Positions 17,562 through 25,237 of a DNA stretch of 64,000 bases are shown here, piece after piece (positions within the stretch are counted from its first letter, which is position 1; every line of letters starts with the position of its first letter). Both the position numbers and the translations under genes were made by a program. Source of the DNA: Streptomyces griseochromogenes (GTDB lineage: Bacteria; Actinomycetota; Actinomycetes; Streptomycetales; Streptomycetaceae); assembly GCF_001542625.1 (NCBI RefSeq), contig NZ_CP016279.1:3038001-3102000 (forward strand), written 5' to 3'. A model generated the notes under the pieces. That model was not told the origin of the DNA. It ran no database searches and saw nothing but the letters and a program-made list of their open reading frames with translations.

Positions 17562-17926
17562 CCGGCACCGGGGACGAGCGCTTCATCGCGGCCGTGAAGC
17601 CGCTGGTCGACGCCATGGGCGGGGAGATGCTCCCGCCGGACGAGGCCGGCACCGAGGACGTCGTGCTCGCCTGGGAGGGCGTCGACGTGGTCGCCGTACG
17701 CCTGCCTCAGCTCGCCGACTCGCTGGACCACATCCTGGCCGCCATGGAGCGCAGGCAGGGCAGGCCGCTGGCAGACCTGGACCGCAAGGCCAAGCAGGAG
17801 GTCGTACGGATACTGGAGGCACGGGGCGCCTTCGCCGTGCGGCATGGCGTGGAGACTGTGGCGAGCGCGCTCGGGGTGAGCCGCTTCACGGTCTACAACT
17901 ACCTCAACCGTGAGAAAGAGGGCTGA
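17558..17926 (+). CDS. HTH transcriptional regulator, YheO/DauR-like C-terminus
   Basis: 122 residues from the GTG at 17558. The C-terminal half (about 74-118: RKAKQEVVRILEARGAFAVRHGVETVASALGVSRFTVYNYLNR) matches the HTH of YheO/DauR-type regulators, which ends in VSRxTVYNYL. The N-terminal half is shorter than the PAS-like domain of those proteins. It lies directly upstream of the uricase operon and is a candidate for the factor that reads the TCAACA-N3-TGTTGA operator in front of uraD. The alternative reader is AllR. Confidence 0.75.
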   Translation: MTGTGDERFIAAVKPLVDAMGGEMLPPDEAGTEDVVLAWEGVDVVAVRLPQLADSLDHILAAMERRQGRPLADLDRKAKQEVVRILEARGAFAVRHGVETVASALGVSRFTVYNYLNREKEG

Positions 17927-17933
17927 GGGCGCG

Positions 17934-17949
17934 CGGGGATGCATCCCCG
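17934..17949. terminator. Short palindrome after HTH gene
   Basis: CGGGGATGCATCCCCG, a perfect 16-bp palindrome 8 bp beyond the HTH stop and followed by AATTTT. It could be a weak terminator separating the regulator from the uraD promoter, or part of the operator region. Confidence 0.4.
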
Positions 17950-17954
17950 AATTT

Positions 17955-17994
17955 TCAACAAAGTGTTGACGTGGTGTTTCGGAGGGCGTTAGCT
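17955..17994 (+). promoter_or_regulatory. uraD operon promoter with operator over -35
   Basis: TTGACG (17966-17971), 17-bp spacer, TTAGCT (17989-17994), predicting a start near 18001. The inverted repeat TCAACAAAGTGTTGA (17955-17969) overlaps the -35 hexamer. It is identical at 14 of 15 positions, and in the same register, to the one at the katA promoter. Confidence 0.6.
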
Positions 17995-18043
17995 ACAGGC
18001 AGCCCGTTCAGCACGAAGGCCGTTTCCGGCCACGGAGGCTCCC

Positions 18044-18556
18044 GTGACTACGACTTCCACGCCCCCGGGCCTGGCCCGGTTCAACGTCCTGGAGGAGCAC
18101 GCGGCCCTCGCCGCCCTCCACGAGGCGTGCGCCTCCGCCGAGTGGGGCCGGCGGCTGCTGGCCGCCCGCCCCTACGCCACCGCCGACGACCTCTACACCG
18201 CCAGCGACGCCGCCATGGCCGAACTCGGCACCGCGGACCTGGAGGAGGCGATGGCCGGCCACCCGCCGATCGGCCGCCCCAAGCCCGGCGACCCGACCTC
18301 CGCGCGGGAGCAGGCCGGCATGGCCGGCGCCGCCGAGGAGCTCAAGGCGGAGATGCTCGAACTCAACCTTGCCTACCAGGACAGGTTCGGGCACGTCTTC
18401 CTCATCTGCGCCACCGGCCGGACCGGCGAGCAGATGCGGGACGCGCTCAAGGAGCGGATCGGCAACGCGCCGGAGCGGGAGCGGGAGATCGTCCGCACCG
18501 AGCTGGGCAAGATCAACCGCATCCGACTGGCCCGACTCGTCGAAGAGGACGCCTGA
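18044..18556 (+). CDS. uraD: 2-oxo-4-hydroxy-4-carboxy-5-ureidoimidazoline (OHCU) decarboxylase
   Basis: Third step of urate oxidation: decarboxylates OHCU to S-allantoin. The 170-residue all-helical protein carries the catalytic His73 in AGHPPIGRP and conserved residues in AYQDRFGHVFLICATGRT (Streptomyces-type NLAYQDRFG). The GTG start follows GGAGG at 18033-18037. First gene of the uraD-uraH-uricase operon. Confidence 0.93.
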   Translation: MTTTSTPPGLARFNVLEEHAALAALHEACASAEWGRRLLAARPYATADDLYTASDAAMAELGTADLEEAMAGHPPIGRPKPGDPTSAREQAGMAGAAEELKAEMLELNLAYQDRFGHVFLICATGRTGEQMRDALKERIGNAPEREREIVRTELGKINRIRLARLVEEDA

Positions 18557-18560
18557 GACC

Positions 18561-18965
18561 ATGAGCACCAGCACCACCGCCTCCGTGTCCACACACATTC
18601 TGGACACCTCGATCGGCCGCCCCGCCGAAGGCGTCGCCGTCCAGCTCTCGGCCCGTTCGGGACGGGATGCGGACTGGCAGGCGCTCGGCGGCTCCGCGAC
18701 CGACGCCGACGGCCGGTGCAAGGACCTGCCGGCACTGCCGGAGGGGACCACACACGTACGGCTCGACTTCGAAGTCGAGCGGTATTTCGAAGCAAAAAGT
18801 GCGAAGAAGCAAGCCGATGCGCAGCAGGACGCCCCCGCGAATCGGGACAGCGGTGCCGTGTTCTTCCCCGAGGTGGCGATCACCTTCGCCGTGAAGCCCG
18901 GGGAGCATTACCACGTACCGCTGCTGCTCAACCCGTTCGGCTACTCCGTTTACCGAGGGAGCTAG
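18561..18965 (+). CDS. uraH: 5-hydroxyisourate hydrolase (transthyretin-like), with internal insertion
   Basis: Hydrolyses 5-hydroxyisourate made by uricase. 134 residues. The signature N-terminal STHILD and the terminal YRGS tetrapeptide are present, along with HYHVPLLLNPFGYS carrying the active-site His. Family members are usually about 110-118 residues. Here a hydrophilic Lys/Ala/Gln-rich segment of about 20 residues (around 75-97) interrupts the strand connection before FFPEVAITF, encoded by locally AT-richer DNA. It starts 4 bp after uraD and ends 4 bp before uricase. Confidence 0.93.
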   Translation: MSTSTTASVSTHILDTSIGRPAEGVAVQLSARSGRDADWQALGGSATDADGRCKDLPALPEGTTHVRLDFEVERYFEAKSAKKQADAQQDAPANRDSGAVFFPEVAITFAVKPGEHYHVPLLLNPFGYSVYRGS

Positions 18966-18969
18966 CTAA

Positions 18970-19893
18970 ATGCCCACCATTCTGGGACAGAACCAGTACG
19001 GCAAGGCCGAGAACCGAGTCGTAAAGATCACGCGGGACGGCGCCACCCACCACATCAAGGACCTCAACGTATCCGTGGCGCTGAGCGGCGACATGGACGA
19101 GGTCCACTACTCCGGCTCCAACGCCAACGTCCTGCCGACCGACACCACCAAGAACACGGTGTACGCGTTCGCCAAGGAGCACGGCATCGAGTCCGCCGAG
19201 CAGTTCGGCATCCACCTCGCCCGCCACTTCGTCACCTCGCAGGAGCCGATCCAGACCGCGCGGATCCGCATCGAGGAGTACGCCTGGGAGCGGATCGCGA
19301 CCTCGGACGCCAACTCCAAGTTCATCGGCGCGGACGAGGTCAAGCACTCCTTCGTCCGCAAGGGCCAGGAGACCCGCCTCACCCAGATCACCTACGACGG
19401 TGAGAAGTGGGAGGTCGTCTCCGGCCTGAAGGACCTGGTCGTGATGAACTCGACCAACTCCGAATTCTGGGGTTACGTCAAGGACAAGTACACGACCCTC
19501 CAGGAGGCCTACGACCGCATCCTGGCCACGCAGGTCTCCGCCCGGTGGCGGTTCAACTGGACCGACGACGAGCAGAGGATGCCCAACTGGGAGAAGTCCT
19601 ACGAGCAGACCAGGAAGCACATGCTCCAGGCCTTCGCGGAGACGTACTCCCTCTCGCTCCAGCAGACCCTGTACCAGATGGGGTCGCGCATCATCAACAA
19701 CCGCAGCGAGATCGACGAGGTCCGCTTCTCGCTGCCGAACAAGCACCACTTCCTGGTCGACCTGGAGCCGTTCGGGCTCAAGAACGACAACGAGGTCTAC
19801 TACGCCGCCGACCGGCCCTACGGCCTGATCGAGGCGACCATCCTCCGGGACGGCTGTGAGCCGAAGATCCCGGTGGACCTCACCAACCTCTGA
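18970..19893 (+). CDS. pucL: Urate oxidase (factor-independent uricase)
   Basis: Oxidises urate to 5-hydroxyisourate and releases hydrogen peroxide. 307 residues with two tandem T-fold halves. The N-terminal Lys12 (GQNQYGKAENR) and the PTDTTKNTVYAFAKE motif (Thr59/60) supply the catalytic pair, and the second half carries RFNW and LPNKHHFLVDLEPFG. It is last in the three-gene operon before a strong hairpin. Its peroxide product explains why a catalase gene with the same operator is useful in this neighbourhood. Confidence 0.96.
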   Translation: MPTILGQNQYGKAENRVVKITRDGATHHIKDLNVSVALSGDMDEVHYSGSNANVLPTDTTKNTVYAFAKEHGIESAEQFGIHLARHFVTSQEPIQTARIRIEEYAWERIATSDANSKFIGADEVKHSFVRKGQETRLTQITYDGEKWEVVSGLKDLVVMNSTNSEFWGYVKDKYTTLQEAYDRILATQVSARWRFNWTDDEQRMPNWEKSYEQTRKHMLQAFAETYSLSLQQTLYQMGSRIINNRSEIDEVRFSLPNKHHFLVDLEPFGLKNDNEVYYAADRPYGLIEATILRDGCEPKIPVDLTNL

Positions 19894-19912
19894 GCTCCCC
19901 CACTCTCGGCAC

Positions 19913-19954
19913 CCGTGGCCGGGGTGACGCACCCTCCGGCGTCCCCGGCCACGG
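19913..19954 (+). terminator. Hairpin after uricase
   Basis: An 11-bp stem (19913-19923 with 19944-19954), extended by an inner GACGC/GCGTC stem after a small bulge. There is no U-tract, as is common in Streptomyces. It separates the uricase operon from the deaminase gene. Confidence 0.65.
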
Positions 19955-20020
19955 CACTCAAACTCCCTAGGGTCCTGCCGTGCCCTCCCTCTTCAGTCCA
20001 CTGAGCGAAAAGGACGAATC

Positions 20021-21400
20021 ATGGCAGCAGCCCAGCGCATCGTCATCGAGAGCTGTTCGATCGCGACCGTCGACGCCGCAGACACCGAGTACGCCTCCGG
20101 GTACCTGGTCATCGCCGACAACCGCATCGAGGCGGTCGGCGCGGGCAAGGCCCCCGAGGGCCTGGAGAACGTCGTACGCCGTATCGACGCCACCGGGCAT
20201 CTCGTGACCCCCGGCCTGATCAACACCCACCACCACTTCTACCAGTGGATCACCCGGGGCCTGGCCACGGATCACAACCTCTTCAACTGGCTGGTCGCGC
20301 TCTACCCCACGTGGGCGCGTATCGACGAGCCGATGGTGTACGCGGCGGCCCAGGGCTCGCTCGCGATGATGGCCCGCGGCGGCGTCACCACCGCCATGGA
20401 CCACCACTACGTCTACCCGCACGGCTCCGGCGACCTGTCCGGCGCGGTCATCCGCGCCGCCCGCGAGATGGGTGTCCGCTTCACCCTGGCCCGCGGCTCC
20501 ATGGACCGCAGCGAGAAGGACGGCGGTCTGCCCCCGGACTTCGCCGTCGAGACCCTCGAAGGCGCGCTCGCCGGGACCGAGGCCACCGTCAAGGAGCACC
20601 ACGACGCCTCCTTCGACGCGATGACCCAGGTCGCCGTCGCCCCCTGCTCTCCCTTCTCCGTCTCCACCGAACTCATGCGGGAGGGCGCCGAGCTCGCGCG
20701 CCGCCTCGGCGTACGGCTGCACACCCACGGTTCGGAGACCGTGGAGGAGGAGAAGTTCTGCCACGAGCTGTTCGGCATGGGCCCCACCGACTACTTCGAG
20801 TCCACCGGCTGGCTCGGCGAGGACGTGTGGATGGCGCACTGCGTCCACATGAACGACTCCGACATCGCCGCCTTCGCCCGCACCAGGACCGGCGTCGCGC
20901 ACTGTCCCTCCTCCAACGCGCGCCTCGCGGCCGGTATCGCCCGCGTCCCCGACATGCTGAAGGCGGGCGTCCCGGTCGGCCTCGGCGTCGACGGCACCGC
21001 CTCCAACGAGTCCGGTGAACTCCACACCGAACTGCGCAACGCCCTGCTGATCAACCGCCTCGGCGCCCACCGCGAAGCGGCGCTGAACGCCCGGCAGGCG
21101 CTGCGCCTCGGTACCCACGGCGGCGCCCAGGTGCTCGGCCGGGCGGCCGAGACCGGCTCGCTGGAGGCCGGCAAGCTGGCCGACCTGGTGCTGTGGAAGC
21201 TGGACACCCTCGCCCACGCCTCCATCGCCGACCCGGTGACCGCGCTGGTCTTCGGCGCCGCGGCCCCGGTCACCGCCTCCTTCGTCAACGGACGTCAGAT
21301 CGTCGAGAACGGCCGCCTGCTGACCGTCGACGAGGACGCCATCGCCCGCTCCACGCGGGACGAGGCCCAGCGCCTGGCGCGGATCTCCGCCAAGGCCTGA
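20021..21400 (+). CDS. 8-oxoguanine deaminase (amidohydrolase)
   Basis: Deaminates 8-oxoguanine to urate, feeding the downstream route. The 459-residue amidohydrolase has the metal site TPGLINTHHHF (His70, His72), a second-sphere His in RLHTHGSETVEEE, the WMAHCVHM strand and the Asp of GVDGTASNESGE. These agree with the 8-oxoguanine/guanine deaminase branch (ATZ/TRZ-like subfamily). Other purine or triazine substrates cannot be excluded, but the position between uricase and a purine permease supports this call. The ATG at 20021 follows AAAAGGACG. Confidence 0.88.
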   Translation: MAAAQRIVIESCSIATVDAADTEYASGYLVIADNRIEAVGAGKAPEGLENVVRRIDATGHLVTPGLINTHHHFYQWITRGLATDHNLFNWLVALYPTWARIDEPMVYAAAQGSLAMMARGGVTTAMDHHYVYPHGSGDLSGAVIRAAREMGVRFTLARGSMDRSEKDGGLPPDFAVETLEGALAGTEATVKEHHDASFDAMTQVAVAPCSPFSVSTELMREGAELARRLGVRLHTHGSETVEEEKFCHELFGMGPTDYFESTGWLGEDVWMAHCVHMNDSDIAAFARTRTGVAHCPSSNARLAAGIARVPDMLKAGVPVGLGVDGTASNESGELHTELRNALLINRLGAHREAALNARQALRLGTHGGAQVLGRAAETGSLEAGKLADLVLWKLDTLAHASIADPVTALVFGAAAPVTASFVNGRQIVENGRLLTVDEDAIARSTRDEAQRLARISAKA

Positions 21401-21447
21401 GCCACACTCGACTCCGGCCGGGAGGGACGGCTCCCGGTCGGCGGCCG

Positions 21448-21466
21448 TGGACCCGAGCGGGGTCCA
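21448..21466 (+). terminator. Small hairpin after 8-oxoguanine deaminase
   Basis: A 7-bp stem TGGACCC/GGGTCCA with a 5-nt loop, 47 bp past the stop codon, immediately before a stronger hairpin. Confidence 0.45.
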
Positions 21467-21478
21467 TGGCGGCCGTCT

Positions 21479-21508
21479 CCGGGGCGCGCGTCCATGCGCG
21501 CGCCCCGG
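21479..21508 (+). terminator. Strong hairpin before purine permease gene
   Basis: A perfect 12-bp GC stem (21479-21490 with 21497-21508) around a 6-nt loop. With the smaller hairpin just upstream it forms a tandem pair that may terminate or attenuate read-through into the permease gene. Confidence 0.6.
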
Positions 21509-21619
21509 AACGGTCTCCGTCCCCAGGCCCCCGAGGGCCTCCGGTCCCGCACGACCGCGCACCACCTCCCTGAAACCCACGTCAGAGCCGACGTGTTTAA
21601 CCGACCGGAGGAGCCGCCC

Positions 21620-23041
21620 GTGTCCGCCCACCCTGTCGACGAGACCCACCCGGCCGACGAGCTCCGCTCGGTCGGCGAACCCCACCCAGTCGACGAGAAG
21701 CTCCCCTTCCTCAAGATGGCGACCACCGGTCTGCAGCACGTGGCCGCCATGTACGCGGGAGTCGTCGCCCCGCCCCTGATCGTCGGCGCAGCCGTCGGCC
21801 TCAGCGGCAGCGAGCTCACCTTCCTCACCGGCGCCTGCCTGTTCACCGCGGGCCTCGCCACCTTTCTGCAGACCCTTGGCTTCTGGAAGATCGGCGCCCG
21901 GCTTCCCTTCGTCAACGGCGTCACCTTCGCCGGCGTCGCCCCCATGACCGCGATCGTCGCCTCCGCGCACCACAAGTCCGACGCCCTGCCGGTCATCTAC
22001 GGCGCGGTCATCGTCGCCGGCCTCCTCGGCTTCATAGCCGCCCCCTTCTTCAGCAAGGCCGTCCGCTTCTTCCCGCCGGTCGTCACCGGCTCCGTGATCA
22101 CCCTCATCGGTGTGTCCCTGCTCCCGGTCGCCTTCGGCTGGGCCCAGGGCCCCGACCCGGCCGCGCACGACTACGGTTCCGGCACCAATCTGGGCCTGGC
22201 CGCCGCGACCCTGCTGATCGTCCTGCTGCTGCGCCGCTTCACCCGCGGCTTCGTCAAGCAGATCGCGGTGCTGCTCGGCCTGGTCCTCGGCACCCTGCTC
22301 GCGATCCCGTTCGGCGCGACTGACTTCGCCCCGGTCGCCGACGCGGACGTGATCGGCTTCCCGACGCCGTTCCACTTCGGTGCCCCGCAGTTCCACCTCG
22401 CCGCGATCCTGTCCCTGTGCGTGGTGATGGTGGTCTCGATGACCGAGTCGACCGCCGACATGCTGGCGCTCGGCGAGATCGTGGACCGACCGTCCGACGA
22501 GAGGACGATCGCCGCGGGTCTGCGCGCCGACACCCTCGGCTCGGCCCTCAGCCCCCTGTTCAACGGCTTCATGTGCAGCGCCTTCGCCCAGAACATCGGA
22601 CTGGTCGCCATGACCCGCATCCGCAGCCGCTACGTCGTCGCCGTCGGCGGCGGCTTCCTGGTCCTGATGGGCCTGTGTCCGACGGCCGCCTCGCTGATCG
22701 CCGTCGTACCCCGTCCGGTGCTGGGCGGCGCGGGTGTGGTCCTGTTCGGCTCGGTGGCGGCCAGCGGCATCCAGACCCTGGTGCGGGCGGGCCTCGACAA
22801 GGACAACAACGTCCTGATCGTGGCGGTGTCCCTGGCCGTCGGCATCATCCCGATCACCGCGCCGCACTTCTACCACGCCTTCCCGCAGACGGCGCGGATC
22901 GTCCTGGACTCCGGCATCTCCACCGGCTGTCTCGCGGCCGTGCTGCTGAACCTGGTCTTCAACCACCTCGGCAGGGACCGGGACGCCCAGGACGTGACCC
23001 ACCCGATGGAGGCGGGCGAGGAGCTGGCGCCCGCGCACTGA
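21620..23041 (+). CDS. Nucleobase:cation symporter-2 (xanthine/urate permease)
   Basis: A 473-residue, roughly 12-14 helix transporter of the NAT/NCS2 family. Motifs include QHVAAMYAGVVAPPLI near the N-terminus and, in the core, FNGFMCSAFAQNIGLVAMTRIRSRYVV, matching the NAT signature region with QNxGxxxxT. The GTG at 21620 is chosen for GGAGGAG eleven bases upstream. A longer open frame upstream crosses the hairpins and is rejected. By context it imports urate or xanthine for the adjacent enzymes. Confidence 0.9.
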   Translation: MSAHPVDETHPADELRSVGEPHPVDEKLPFLKMATTGLQHVAAMYAGVVAPPLIVGAAVGLSGSELTFLTGACLFTAGLATFLQTLGFWKIGARLPFVNGVTFAGVAPMTAIVASAHHKSDALPVIYGAVIVAGLLGFIAAPFFSKAVRFFPPVVTGSVITLIGVSLLPVAFGWAQGPDPAAHDYGSGTNLGLAAATLLIVLLLRRFTRGFVKQIAVLLGLVLGTLLAIPFGATDFAPVADADVIGFPTPFHFGAPQFHLAAILSLCVVMVVSMTESTADMLALGEIVDRPSDERTIAAGLRADTLGSALSPLFNGFMCSAFAQNIGLVAMTRIRSRYVVAVGGGFLVLMGLCPTAASLIAVVPRPVLGGAGVVLFGSVAASGIQTLVRAGLDKDNNVLIVAVSLAVGIIPITAPHFYHAFPQTARIVLDSGISTGCLAAVLLNLVFNHLGRDRDAQDVTHPMEAGEELAPAH

Positions 23042-23051
23042 GCGGCTGTTC

Positions 23052-23087
23052 GCCCGCGGGGTACGGCGATCGCCGTACCCCGCGGGC
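23052..23087. terminator. 36-bp perfect palindrome
   Basis: Each arm is 18 bp with no spacer, centred at 23069/23070. It starts 11 bp after the permease stop and ends 22 bp before the next start. It is a strong terminator hairpin by position. Perfect symmetry without a loop would also allow cruciform formation or dimeric-protein binding. Confidence 0.7.
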
Positions 23088-23109
23088 CCGATGGTGCACC
23101 CTGTGTGTC

Positions 23110-23733
23110 ATGCCGAACGAGTCCAGCCGTGTCGAGGCCTTCAGCGACGGTGTCTTCGCCATCGCCATCACCCTGCTCATCCTGGAGATCAAGGTCCCGA
23201 AGGTCGGTGAACACGGCGATCTGTGGCGGGCGCTCGGCGAGCAGTGGCCCTCGTACGCCGCCTATGTGGTGAGCTTCCTGGTCATCGGCATCATGTGGGT
23301 CAACCACCACCAGGTGTTCAGCTACGTCGCCCGGGTCGACCGCACGCTGATGTTCCTGAACCTGCTGGTGCTGATGGTGGTCGCCGCGGTGCCCTGGCCG
23401 ACCGCGATGCTCGCCGAGTACCTGCGCGAGGACCGCACCTCGCATGTCGCCGCCGCCGTCTACAGCCTGGTCATGGTCGTGATGGCGTTCACCTTCCAAG
23501 CCCTGTGGTGGCACCTCACCCGCACCGGCCACCTCTTCGACTCCCGCGTCGACGTCCCCGCCGCCAGGGCGACCCGGGTCCGCTTCGCCCTCGGTTCCCT
23601 GGGCTATCCCGTGACCGTCGGCCTGGCCTTCGTCTCCGCGCCCCTGACCCTGGCCGCACACGGCCTGCTGGCCCTGTACTACGGCTTCAATCAGGTACCC
23701 GTGCCGACCCGGCAGGAGCCGGCCACCGCCTGA
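23110..23733 (+). CDS. TMEM175-family potassium channel-like protein
   Basis: 207 residues, six predicted membrane helices. The opening RVEAFSDGVFAIAITLLILEIKVP is the family signature (FSDGVFAIxxT in the first helix, which lines the pore in bacterial TMEM175). WVNHHQVFSYV, found in helix 3 of many members, is also present. Bacterial homologues conduct potassium with low selectivity. The ATG at 23110 follows the 36-bp palindrome closely, so transcription probably starts in or just after it, or the gene is read from upstream at low level. Confidence 0.88.
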   Translation: MPNESSRVEAFSDGVFAIAITLLILEIKVPKVGEHGDLWRALGEQWPSYAAYVVSFLVIGIMWVNHHQVFSYVARVDRTLMFLNLLVLMVVAAVPWPTAMLAEYLREDRTSHVAAAVYSLVMVVMAFTFQALWWHLTRTGHLFDSRVDVPAARATRVRFALGSLGYPVTVGLAFVSAPLTLAAHGLLALYYGFNQVPVPTRQEPATA

Positions 23734-23740
23734 GGCCGGG

Positions 23741-24118
23741 TCAGCGCAGGTCGTCCCACAGGGTGCGGAGCGCGCCGCGCGGGTCAGGAACGGTGGCCGG
23801 GGCGGGCGCGAAGCGGCGGACGGGCCGGTGCGGCGCGCGGTAGGCGGGCCAGCCGGGATCGCCGGTGGTGGCGAAGGAGACCCAGGCGGCGTGCATGCCG
23901 TCCGCGATCGCCTGGGGCGGGGCGTCGCCGAGCAGGGGCGCGAAGGCGGGGTCGGCCAGGTTGTCGAAGACGAAGGGGACGTCGAGCGCATGGCACGCGC
24001 CCAGTGCGCCGTCGTGGGCGGGGGAAGGCCAGGCGAACTCGTAGACGAAGGCGCGAGCGCCGTGGCGCGCCTGGGCTTCGGCCATGCGCAGCGCGGGGAC
24101 GCGGTAGAACCACACCCG
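23741..24118 (-). pseudogene. Carboxylesterase C-terminal remnant
   Basis: About 125 codons on the minus strand (FYRVPALRMAEAQARHGARAFVYEFAWPSP..., then CHALDVPFVFDNL...WVSFATTGDPGWPAY...LWDDL) match the last quarter of type-B carboxylesterases, including the catalytic-His region GACHALDVPF. The nucleophile elbow and the first ~370 residues are missing. Upstream of about 24118 the DNA matches a different gene on the other strand, so this is the left side of a deletion junction. It is not expected to make an active enzyme. Confidence 0.75.
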
Positions 24119-24121
24119 CAG

Positions 24122-24223
24122 GGCTGCTGGGACTGGTTCGGCTACACCGGCTCCGACTTCGCCGTCAGGAGCGCACCGCAGATGACCGCCGTCGTGAACA
24201 TGGTGCACGCCTTGGGCGGCTGA
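24122..24223 (+). pseudogene. C-terminal remnant of a second hydrolase-like gene
   Basis: In the plus frame ending at the TGA 24221-24223, the last 33 codons read GCWDWFGYTGSDFAV...QMTAVVNMVHALGG. This resembles the C-terminal end of secreted PHB-depolymerase/feruloyl-esterase-like proteins. Nothing of that gene remains upstream, because the DNA turns into the oppositely oriented carboxylesterase remnant. The family assignment of such a short tail is tentative. Confidence 0.45.
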
Positions 24224-24269
24224 CCCGCGCCGGCCGTCCTCGTGGCGGGAACGGCGTGCGCCGGTCCGC

Positions 24270-24887
24270 TCATGGACGCGGCGCGGCCAGTGCCGCCGCC
24301 AGCGCGCGGGCGGCCGCCGACGTGCGGTCGCGGTCGCCGGTGGCCACCAGGTCGAGGAGCAGCCCGCGGAAGGCGGCGAGCGTGAGGGTGGCCAGGGCGA
24401 AGGAGCGCTCGGGGTCGACGATGCCGGCCGCGACGAGATGGTCGCCGATCAGCGCGAGCCAGTCCAGGACGATCCCGTCGAGGAACGCCCGATAGCGCTC
24501 CGGCTCGCGCACCGCATAGCCGTACGCCTCGAAGAAGAAGCGCCAGTAGCCCGTCTGCTCCGGGGCCGACATGGCCTCCCAGACCGCCTCGATCGCCTGG
24601 TCCGGCCCGGCGGAGGCCAGCACCGCGGAGTTCACGTCGAGCACCCGGCGGTCGTGTGCGCGGAAAGCCATGAAGATCTCCGCGATGAGTTCTTCCTTGC
24701 TGCCGAAGTAGTACAGCAGCGTACGGTGGCCGATCCCCAGGGCGGCCGCCAGCGGGCGGATGGACAGACCGTCCAGCCCCTGCTCCATCACATAGGCCGT
24801 CGCGGCGTCGAGCAGCTCGCTCCTGCGCGGCTCCTGCCTGGCGCGCACAGCCTCCGACCTCTCCAGGCTGTCGTCCATGACATCCAT
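24270..24887 (-). CDS. TetR-family transcriptional repressor
   Basis: 205 residues from the ATG at 24887, the best placed of several close ATGs relative to GGTGG. The N-terminal HTH (about 20-66) has RRSELLDAATAYVMEQGLDGLSIRPLAAALGIGHRTLLYYFGSKEEL, the standard TetR pattern. The C-terminal ligand domain is of the common KstR2/RutR-like type without assignable ligand. A perfect 16-bp palindrome (24901-24916) sits 14 bp upstream of the start and is probably its own operator. The neighbouring genes are remnants, so its original target may have been lost. Confidence 0.88.
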   Translation of the reverse strand: MDVMDDSLERSEAVRARQEPRRSELLDAATAYVMEQGLDGLSIRPLAAALGIGHRTLLYYFGSKEELIAEIFMAFRAHDRRVLDVNSAVLASAGPDQAIEAVWEAMSAPEQTGYWRFFFEAYGYAVREPERYRAFLDGIVLDWLALIGDHLVAAGIVDPERSFALATLTLAAFRGLLLDLVATGDRDRTSAAARALAAALAAPRP

Positions 24888-24900
24888 CATATCCACCACA

Positions 24901-24916
24901 TGAACCGATCGGTTCA
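24901..24916. promoter_or_regulatory. Palindromic TetR operator
   Basis: TGAACCGATCGGTTCA, perfect 16-bp palindrome between the TetR start and an upstream minus-strand hairpin. Its length and symmetry are typical of TetR-family operators, so autoregulation is likely. Confidence 0.65.
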
Positions 24917-24917
24917 A

Positions 24918-25237
24918 CGAAAAGTGCGGCCCCCGGCCGCGGCACCGCCGGGCCGCACGCCGGGATCAGCTCCTCGCCCCGCCGCGCGGCCACCCTGATC
25001 AGCGGGTTGACCAGGAAGATCGATGCCGGCGTCCAGGACCGTCACCGGTGTGCCCGCGCACAGCGCGGCGAGGGACGCCCGGCGGGGGTATGTTCGTGAC
25101 GGTGCCACCGTCGCCGGTGACGGGCTGTTCTCGATCGCGGCAGGCATGGCTCCCCGTTCTTCATGTGCGCCCAGGTGCACGACGTGTGACGGAGTTCATC
25201 GAGGTGACCGTGGAGGCCGGCGCAAGGAGGCAGTCCG
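24918..25237. other. Gene-poor interval with orphan minus-strand terminator
   Basis: I find no convincing gene in these 320 bases. A hairpin (24924-24932 with 24950-24958) is followed on the minus strand by TTTT. This is a terminator for a minus-strand gene that should lie to its right, yet only broken frames are there (for example GTPVTVLDAGI near 25020-25050). I read it as a decayed gene end between the TetR and HxlR regulators. Confidence 0.4.

Noticed and set aside
19967..23038. A 1023-codon open frame on the minus strand
   Set aside because: It is the complement of the 8-oxoguanine deaminase and permease genes. It runs through their terminators and has the His/Gly/Asp-rich composition of antisense Streptomyces frames.
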